A DNA stretch of 17,597 bases, taken from the NCBI GenBank assembly GCA_041484845.1, contig JBGPIK010000101.1, positions 1-17,597 of the forward strand. Direction: 5' to 3'. Positions within the stretch are counted from its first letter, which is position 1. The number at the start of each line of letters is the position of its first letter. This document shows positions 1 through 6,000 of this stretch, piece by piece. A program made the translations under genes and the position numbers. This DNA comes from JBGPIK01 sp041484845. Its GTDB lineage: Bacteria; Desulfobacterota; Binatia; UBA9968. The notes beneath the pieces were generated by a model. It saw only the letters and a list, made by a program, of their open reading frames with translations. It had not been told where the DNA came from and did no database searches.

Positions 1-878
1 CCGACGCCGGTTATCGTACCGCCAGCACCTCCACCTCCCGCTGCCAGGCCACCTCCATTTCCAGCCACATTTCCCATCCCAATCGCATTAGCCCCACCGC
101 CGCCACCATTTTCCATGCCGCCGCCACTCAGGCCTCCATGAGAACGCGTCTCCCCACCCTGGTCAGGCACGCCGCCGCCCCAGCCACCACCGCCACCGCC
201 GGCCCTTAACCAACTGCCAAACGTTGTGGCTGCGCCATCCGTACCTCCGTTACCAACGGTGTTATCCGTGCCCGTCGCAGCCCCACCGGTCCCGCCGGCA
301 CCAATGGTCACCGATTCAGTTGGCTGCAAAAGTGTTCCAGGCCATGACGAGGAACTCCGCGCGCCTCCGCCGCCTCCACCCCCAGCATCGAGACCGTAGG
401 TCGCCGAACCTCTTTGTCCAGATCCACCGCCGCCACCACCACCTACAAGATAGACAAACACCTGCTTTGCATTCAGAGGCTTTACCCAATCGTGTGTTCC
501 GGACGTTGTGAAGATTTGCACGTCGGCAGTGTCCGCGCTGCCGACGATGGGAAGATTGGTTAATTGCGAGCCGTCGCCTTTGAAGGCTGTCGCTTTGACG
601 GTGCCGGTTACCTCCAGCGCCTCGCTCGGATTGGTGTTGCCGATCCCGACACGCCCGGTGGAGGGCTGCACCGTCAGCGGAGATTGCGCAAGAACCCCGC
701 ACGGCAGCACAAAGAGCAGCGCAGCAATCGCTGTAATGATAAACCCGCTGCGAATTCGGTTGTGGAGCCCCGCAGGCAAGCCGGTGGTACCTTTCCGTAT
801 GCTCGCTGGGCGGAATCCTGAGCAAGAGCCCGCCGCCGAGGCCAGGGCTCGGGTCGAAGGGATGTGGCTAGTAAACAT
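1..878 (-). CDS. Secreted glycine-rich, tail-fibre-like protein (C-terminus beyond left edge)
   Basis: The reading frame is open from the ATG at 878 to the left edge, giving 292 residues without a stop. The start is fixed by a strong AGGAGGT at 886-892, 7 nt upstream. Residues 1-45 form a long N-region, followed by a hydrophobic stretch ending in GVLA-QSP, a probable Sec signal peptide with cleavage after Ala. Next comes a VGIGNTNPSEALEVTG stretch and a KGDGSQLTNLP stretch, motifs common in phage tail fibres and in secreted proteins built like them. After FTTSGTHDWVKPL and VFVYLVGG the protein is extremely Gly-rich (runs of six to seven Gly), as in Gly-rich tail-tip or adhesin domains. It probably acts at the cell surface or outside the cell. 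Its signal peptide and 5' leader are related to two other leaders at 2185-2262 and 2389-2535. The C-terminal domain, which might be another toxin, is not visible. Confidence 0.8.
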   Translation of the reverse strand, partial: MFTSHIPSTRALASAAGSCSGFRPASIRKGTTGLPAGLHNRIRSGFIITAIAALLFVLPCGVLAQSPLTVQPSTGRVGIGNTNPSEALEVTGTVKATAFKGDGSQLTNLPIVGSADTADVQIFTTSGTHDWVKPLNAKQVFVYLVGGGGGGGSGQRGSATYGLDAGGGGGGGARSSSSWPGTLLQPTESVTIGAGGTGGAATGTDNTVGNGGTDGAATTFGSWLRAGGGGGGWGGGVPDQGGETRSHGGLSGGGMENGGGGGANAIGMGNVAGNGGGLAAGGGGAGGTITGV

Positions 879-885
879 GGTTGTT

Positions 886-892
886 ACCTCCT
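886..892 (-). promoter_or_regulatory. Shine-Dalgarno site of the glycine-rich protein gene
   Basis: The minus strand reads AGGAGGT with 7 nt to the ATG at 878. It fixes the start of the edge gene. The same site recurs at 2270-2276, and as AGGAGG at 2541-2546, in the two related leaders. Confidence 0.8.
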
Positions 893-956
893 GATGATGT
901 GGAGAGATTAAGCAAAAAGTTCTCCCGAACTCTGTTAAATCGATCTCGCGTCGAAT
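893..956 (-). repeat. Conserved 5' leader element, copy A
   Basis: On the minus strand the region upstream of the start at 878 contains TTTAACAGAGTT (about 929-940) and ends with AATCTCTCCA (900-909) before the Shine-Dalgarno site. It aligns with the segment upstream of leader C (2590-2646) and more weakly with that upstream of leader B (2284 onward). Conservation outside coding sequence suggests a shared promoter, operator or 5' UTR element. A standard -35/-10 pair with 16-18 nt spacing could not be assigned convincingly. Confidence 0.5.
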
Positions 957-1100
957 GAAAAATCTAGAATGTCCCCTTTTCTTTTCTCAGAATGCCAAAT
1001 GTCACGACTAACCTCGTTTAAGGTTTTCACCTCCCACTGACGCCGAACCGAGAGGCGCAGATCTCCGTCTCTAAGTTAGCTCGGACAACGAGAGATCGGT

Positions 1101-1517
1101 TCAGTCTCTCCTCAAGTGCACGAGAATGTCGTCTCCTATAGCCACCCTATCCGTACGATCCCGACCTTCCTTGATAAACAAGCACGCCGGCAGACGACCG
1201 TCGATGTTCAAGTTAGTCAGGGGAATACCAGATTGCTCAAAAGCTCCCGAGCGAAAGCCCGGTGGGCATTTAGCCCGTACTTCTCGTGCAAACTCTTTCG
1301 GAATTGTAAAAATGATCAACGTACTTCCTTTACCAAATACTGCTTCCCTTTCATCTCGTCTCGAGGCCATATCGACACCATTCGGTAAGCTAAATCCGAT
1401 CAGGTGTTCAACGACCCGAACCGGCGAAAGAAGCCAGAAAGTGACAACGAGCCAGAACACGACGCTTGTCAAGACTCCGCACACAAAACCAATCGAGATC
1501 CAGAAAATTTGACGCAT
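1101..1517 (-). CDS. Single-pass membrane protein, probable immunity protein for the orphan colicin-M-like toxin
   Basis: The product has 138 residues from the ATG at 1517. An in-frame GTG at 1526 overlaps the toxin stop as GTGA and is an equally good start adding three residues; either start implies translational coupling, since there is no Shine-Dalgarno site. Residues 3-30 are a continuous hydrophobic segment (one transmembrane anchor). Residues 31-138 are hydrophilic and would lie in the periplasm; they contain two cysteines (C84, C112) that could pair. This layout, an N-terminal anchor plus a small periplasmic domain, is that of the colicin M immunity protein Cmi, though no sequence similarity is claimed. 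Position immediately after a toxin module is the classic place for an immunity gene. The function is inferred from context and topology only. Confidence 0.7.
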   Translation of the reverse strand: MRQIFWISIGFVCGVLTSVVFWLVVTFWLLSPVRVVEHLIGFSLPNGVDMASRRDEREAVFGKGSTLIIFTIPKEFAREVRAKCPPGFRSGAFEQSGIPLTNLNIDGRLPACLFIKEGRDRTDRVAIGDDILVHLRRD

Positions 1518-1522
1518 AGCAT

Positions 1523-2176
1523 TCACTTTGTTATTCTGAATCGACCATAATAAATGTCGAACGGTGCATAATTGCCCCGCAGTGCATACGCCGACTGAAC
1601 AAGCCCCATAATACCATTTCGGCCGGTTAGTCCTTCGCTCCACTTTATATCAAAATTGTAATTGTCATAAAATCCAATCGCGTTTCTCCCAGTCCCATCG
1701 TAATAAACACTCGCCTTTCCGAATGCAAAATCAAAGTCTGGATTTAGAGAGAAATCAAATTCTTTTTGAATAAGGAAGCCGTCGTTCGCCGGAAATACAT
1801 TCATAAAAAGCGGTTTACGATCTCGGACCCACTCTTTCACTGCTTTAAACTGCTGCGACGTAAGCTTCACGTTTCTGTTGGTTCCCCACCAATAGTTTTC
1901 GAACAACGACTTTTCGAATTCCGTATTTAGTCTCCTGTGACTTCGAATCAAATTTCCTAACGAACCTAGATCGGGACGTTGCGTCGCAGGCCAATCAGAT
2001 CCTCCACCCTTTCCACCTCCCGCCACCGAACCAGACGCGACAGCCAGAAGAGTGGCCCCGGGCCCCATCAAGGCTAAGAATGCACTGGTCTGCTGCGAAC
2101 CAGAACTCCCCGAGAGACCTACGGCTCCTGCCGAGATTTGAAACATCCCTCCTGGATTTCCGCCCAAGAGGCTCAT
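1523..2176 (-). CDS. Orphan Rhs C-terminal module with colicin-M-like toxin domain
   Basis: From the ATG at 2176 (preceded by a G-rich AGGGGGG, spacing 3) it encodes 217 residues; a TTG at 2209 would add 11. Residues 1-22 are identical to a segment near the end of the large Rhs protein, and the DNA there is a 78-bp exact repeat. There is no Rhs core upstream, so this is a displaced C-terminal cassette. Residues 30-70 are Ala/Gly-rich linker. Residues about 75-217 resemble, from memory, the catalytic domain of colicin M, which splits lipid II in the periplasm: NYWWGTNRNV (94-103), then YDNYNFD (170-176), then a helix and FDIYYG near the end. Against the colicin M motif DxYDx5HR, D171 and Y173 are present, the next Asp is Asn174, and no clear His is seen; R186 may stand for the Arg. 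It may be a variant or a degenerate enzyme. The immunity candidate overlaps its stop codon. Confidence 0.65.
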   Translation of the reverse strand: MSLLGGNPGGMFQISAGAVGLSGSSGSQQTSAFLALMGPGATLLAVASGSVAGGGKGGGSDWPATQRPDLGSLGNLIRSHRRLNTEFEKSLFENYWWGTNRNVKLTSQQFKAVKEWVRDRKPLFMNVFPANDGFLIQKEFDFSLNPDFDFAFGKASVYYDGTGRNAIGFYDNYNFDIKWSEGLTGRNGIMGLVQSAYALRGNYAPFDIYYGRFRITK

Positions 2177-2194
2177 AATCCCCCCTAAAATTTG
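2117..2194 (-). repeat. 78-bp exact direct repeat, copy in the orphan toxin module
   Basis: Positions 2117-2194 are identical base for base to 3621-3698 in the large rhs gene, including third codon positions. Both copies are read in the same frame and encode ILGGIMSLLGGNPGGMFQIS and the residues just after it. The repeat sits just before the variable toxin domain in both genes, where homologous recombination would exchange the toxin ends. Confidence 0.95.
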
Positions 2195-2262
2195 TGCAGC
2201 GATGAGCAAGCGCCCGCCGCCAACGCCAGGGCTCGGGTCGAAGGGATGTGGTTACTAAACAT
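2185..2262 (-). pseudogene. Leader B: truncated signal-leader copy fused to the orphan toxin module
   Basis: This has a perfect AGGAGGT (2270-2276), 7 nt spacing and an ATG at 2262. The frame encodes MFSNHIPSTRALALAAG and stops at a TAG (2185-2187) after 25 codons. Over 2203-2294 it is about 92% identical to 819-910, the start of the glycine-rich protein gene. The homology breaks near 2203, before the hydrophobic signal core, and Rhs sequence follows in a different frame. The stop lies 8 nt before the ATG of the toxin module, so ribosomes could terminate and restart there. It is best read as a recombination scar whose translation signals may still serve the toxin. Confidence 0.65.
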
Positions 2263-2294
2263 GGTTGTTACCTCCTGATGTCGTGGAGAGATTA
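2203..2294 (-). repeat. 5' leader cassette, copy B (matches 819-910)
   Basis: Ninety-two bases align without gaps to 819-910 with about seven mismatches, covering the first codons, the Shine-Dalgarno site and the AATCTCTCCA element (2284-2293, minus strand). The match continues more weakly upstream to about 2350. It shows that this leader was duplicated in the locus. Confidence 0.85.
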
Positions 2295-2388
2295 CAAAAA
2301 AAGTTTTATTCAGCGATTCTATAAGCTGATTTCCGCGTAGAGAAAGACCTTTAATTCTTTTGTGGCTCGCTCATGAAAAGCCAATAAA

Positions 2389-2535
2389 CTAAATAAATAA
2401 ATGTCTGACACCATCGCTATTTCCCGGCTGCACCGTCAGCGGCGATTGCGCAAAAACCCCAACCGGCAGCGCAATAAGCAGAATTGCTCCGACGATAAAA
2501 CAGCTGCGAACGCCCTTGATGCGGTTGCTAAACAT
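2389..2535 (-). pseudogene. Leader C: truncated gene encoding a 48-residue signal peptide
   Basis: An ATG at 2535 has AGGAGG (2541-2546) 5 nt upstream. The frame gives 48 residues: a short basic N-region (MFSNRIKGVR), a hydrophobic core, then GVFA-QSPLTVQP, which matches the signal cleavage region of the glycine-rich protein (GVLA-QSPLTVQP). Immediately after this shared stretch the frame diverges (GNSDGVRHLFI) and stops. This looks like the 5' end of a former secreted-protein gene whose body was deleted. It may still make an exported short peptide. It follows the Tlde1 immunity candidate and precedes the orphan toxin module, so it probably marks the start of a lost cassette. Confidence 0.65.
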
Positions 2536-2553
2536 TGTTGCCTCCTGATTGCG

Positions 2554-2646
2554 TGGAGAGATTACAAAAGACTTTAATTCCACCTGAGGTGGAGAGATTC
2601 CGAAAACTTTATTCCACAACTCTGTCAAATCAGATTCGCGTTCGAG
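2554..2646 (-). repeat. 5' leader element, copy C, with an internal tandem duplication
   Basis: TGGAGAGATT occurs twice on the plus strand, at 2554-2563 and 2590-2599, each followed by an A-rich stretch and a version of CTTTA(A)TTCCAC. The distal half (2590-2646) aligns with 900-956 upstream of the glycine-rich protein gene and contains TTTGACAGAGTT on the minus strand, with a consensus -35-like TTGACA. The proximal half is an extra partial copy. No gene other than leader C is seen between 2263 and 2681. Confidence 0.6.
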
Positions 2647-2681
2647 AAGATTCCCAGCCATTCTAGTTCCCCCTGTCTGAT

Positions 2682-3002
2682 TCATTCGCCGGAGCGTGCC
2701 ATCATAATTAGCGTGATCGTCCAAGCGACGAAGGGTAGATAGCCGATCCACGCATAGCGTCGGCCACGCCAAAAGTTGATAAGGCTAACTAGTGCTGCAA
2801 CAGAAAAACAAACTCCTAAAGCGAGCATTAGGCGGTAATGTAAGAGTGATCTATAAAAGAAGTCGTACGCAACATGTTCCGATCCGAATGGATATAGATG
2901 CACAGTGTCACTTCTCGCTTGAATAAACTCCCTGATATCAAGCACTAGCGAAAGAAACGGGAAAACAGCTAAACACAAAGCGATCCACTGTCTAAGCTTC
3001 AT
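2682..3002 (-). CDS. Small three-helix membrane protein, probable immunity protein for the Rhs Tlde1-like toxin
   Basis: A 106-residue protein beginning at the ATG at 3002, 18 nt after the rhs stop codon, with only a weak Shine-Dalgarno site; coupling to rhs translation is likely. Hydrophobic segments lie at about 6-23, 58-78 and 83-102. Positive charges at MKLRQ (N-terminus) and RGRR (79-82) place these on the cytoplasmic side, so the polar loop 24-57 should face the periplasm, where an L,D-transpeptidase-type toxin would act. No family is recognised. The immunity role is inferred from its position and topology; known Tlde1 immunity proteins are periplasmic soluble proteins, so this would be a different type. 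Confidence 0.65.
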   Translation of the reverse strand: MKLRQWIALCLAVFPFLSLVLDIREFIQARSDTVHLYPFGSEHVAYDFFYRSLLHYRLMLALGVCFSVAALVSLINFWRGRRYAWIGYLPFVAWTITLIMMARSGE

Positions 3003-3020
3003 TTTGGGTTACTCGCATCG

Positions 3021-6000
3021 TCAGTATTTGACGGTTAATGGAACGGGCCTAGGTTGACCGGAAAGATAATCAAAGAATCCTTTTGACCAAGTACACAAGT
3101 CTATGCACCCCGCCGAACCGGGTACTGAGCCACCGTGTATATAAAATCCACCGGTCCGAGGGGCAATCACCGTTCCTGGCGCAATGTCCAGCTCCACGCG
3201 CATCGGCCCCCATGAATCTATGCCTCCCAACCACCGCCCCCGACCGAACCTTCCTGCAATATCGTCAGCCAGACTGATGCGTTCAATTTTGTTTGGATCA
3301 GCGAAATAGTTTCCCTCGGGAATCGGGCCCACTCGATACATCTTCTGACATGCAGGATTGTTCATACACCAGCCTGTGCCAGAGTACGCTGGCCATCGCT
3401 GAGTCTCCTTGCCACCAGAATACACCGACAGGGATCGCCCATTAAAGAAGAGCCCCGAATAATCTCCTGTAAGCGCCGGTTTCAGTTCATCGGAACCGGC
3501 GGCTAAGCGGAATGCACCACCAGTTCCGGCTCCTCCAGAACCGCGAGCCAGACCCAAAGTCAAGTCTCCCAGACTGCTTAACATTCCGCTCACGCCCCCC
3601 GAACCAGGAGTGCCTGATAAACCTACGGCTCCTGCCGAGATTTGAAACATCCCTCCTGGATTTCCGCCCAAGAGGCTCATAATCCCCCCTAAAATTTGGG
3701 CGACGTGAATAGCATTGGAAGACATCCCAAAACTCGAATCTATGACACCTGACCCTACAAGTGCTCCCCAAATCCCGCCATTTAAGAAGCCGACTATCCC
3801 GCCGAGGACGCGCATAAAGATTCCGCTGCTGCCGCCAGGCCCGTCAGCGATGCCCTTGCCCATGTAAAAGTAGCCGCTCGGATCGGTATAGTTGATGGGA
3901 TCATTATTAACGTAGCTATAACGGTTGAGGTTCTGCGGATCTTCCTCATCTTGCACGAACGGGTCAGGGGAGATAAACCTGCTGATCTCCGGGTCATAGT
4001 ACCTGCCACCGTAATAGTAGAGACCGGTCTCGGGATCGAGCTCCTTGCCAGTGAATTTATGCGTCGGATCGATGTTGCCTTCGCTTCTCGACACACCTCC
4101 CCACGGATCGTATTCGACCAGCTGCACCCGGCCGCCGGTGATGTCGGTAATCACGTTCACGCCGCCGAGATGATCGTTGTGGTAAAAGTACTGGACGGTT
4201 CCTTTCTTTGACGCAAAGGTCTCAGTGCCTATGCGGATAAATTTCGTCATCACGCCGTTGGGATCGATCTCAACACCCGGGAACGGATAGAGCGTTGTCC
4301 CACCGGCGCCGTCCTTCTTTACCCGCATGCCGGTGTAGTCATACTCCATGCTGGTGACGCCGCCCATGGTTACACTCGTCACCCGGTTGTCTACGTCCCA
4401 GGTAAACGTCCGGCCAGCGCCCGTAAGCATGTTGCCGTTATTGTCATAGGTGTAGCTCTTGCCGGTCGAGATGGAAGTTACGGCGGAGGGATGGAGTGAA
4501 TCTCCGTAGGTGAACGCTACGCCGCACTTGTTGTTGATGTTTCCGATAGAGCTGTAGCTGTAGGTGCAGTCTTTTATCGCTTGGTTATCGCCGAAATAGC
4601 CGTAGGCGGTCTCAAGCCGATTGAGCGCGTCGTAAGTGAAGATGCGGCTGCCGGTAAAAATGTTATCGACGATGGCTGTGACGTTGCCCACTTGATCATA
4701 GTGATAGACAAGATCCTGATACGAGCCCGATCCTACAGCCGGGGCGGTATAAACGTAGCCGAGGGTTGCCTGGAGCGTATAGCCGGTGGGCGGCGTCGAG
4801 GATGTCGTCAATACATAGTCGCCCGTCGAGGCGCTGTAGTGGCGATAAAGTGCGGTCGTGGCCAAGTCTGAAGCCGTGCGCACGTAACCTAAAATCCCGT
4901 CCTGAGTAAAGCCTGGCGGCTGATCGCTCGTTGTCGAGTAGTAGTGGTGGCCCGCCGTGTTCGCATAGCGGTAAAGCGGTGTGTTGCCGGTGGCGCTATT
5001 CTTTTCGAGATAAGCGGTAAGACCCGAGGCGGTGTAACCGCTCGGCGCCGAGCCGTCGCTGTTATAAATATGATCGGTTTGGGCGACGAGCTGGCTTTGC
5101 GGGCTCCAGAGATAAGCCGAAGGCGTGCCGCTTAGACCTTGCAGCAAAACACCATTGCTCTGGACGAACGGATTGCTTGCGCTGGGGCTGTCCGGCGCTG
5201 TGGTGGAGAGAAAGCCCACGGCTGTACCGTTACTATCCAGGCTAAGTCCCCATGCCGTGCAGCTTCCGCCCGAGCCGTAGCATGTGCTTCGATAAGCGGG
5301 TACGGTTCCTGTGCCGCCTGACGACTTTAAATATCCAATCAGCGATCCGACCCCGGTCTCGACGGTGCTGTCGCCGCCGACGGAAGCGTCTGTTCCGTCC
5401 GTGACGCAGATGCCGCCGCGGTAAAGATTCATGTAGCCGGTTGGAGGCGAGGGCGGCTGCTCGCTTGTCCACGATTTACTCCACCCCGAGAGCGCCACGC
5501 GCTCCGATACTGCTGGTACTGCGGCGCCGAGGCCGGTCTCACGGTGCGTGACACGGAAAGTGTCGGGGTCAAAGATCCAGTCGGTGATAACTCCGTTGGC
5601 GTATTGAAGCTGGGTTTTCTGTCCCCGTGCATTGTACTCGATGTGGTTGATGTAGCCGTCCACGTTATCGAGCCAGCCCGCGCTGTTGTATGTGTACCTA
5701 ACCGTCTCATTACCCGGGGGGGGCGGGACGGTCTCAGTCGGGAAGGTCTCGGTCGTGATGCGGTTCAGAGCGTCGTAAGTTTGCGACATCGTATACCACG
5801 TCGTACCCAACAGCCGGCGATCGGTCTGAAGCGTACTGCCCACTTTGTCATAGGCAAATCTCGTTATGATGTCGGTCTGAGGTTGCTCCACTTGCGTCAC
5901 TCGCCCGATCGGGTAATCACCACCCGTTGGCGGCGGATTAATGGTGCTCTGATCATAGGTCCACTGGACCAGCGTTATCGAACCTTGTTGTTTCGTTAGC

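Noticed and set aside
316..825. Minus-strand frame of 169 codons rich in Arg and Cys within the glycine-rich gene.
   Set aside because: It is a shifted reading of the GC-rich Gly-coding repeat; the frame from the ATG at 878 has the Shine-Dalgarno site, signal peptide and known motifs.
1045..1101. Inverted GAACCGA / TCGGTTC after the Cmi-like gene as a terminator.
   Set aside because: Arms of 7 bp are about 43 nt apart with no T run; too weak to call.
1126..1512. Plus-strand frame of 128 codons opposite the Cmi-like gene.
   Set aside because: No ribosome site or recognisable domain; it is the antisense of a better-supported gene.
2389..2772. A 127-codon minus-strand frame overlapping the membrane-protein gene.
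   Set aside because: Only the last 48 codons, with their own Shine-Dalgarno site and signal peptide, look real; the rest is noncoding leader and overlaps another gene out of frame.
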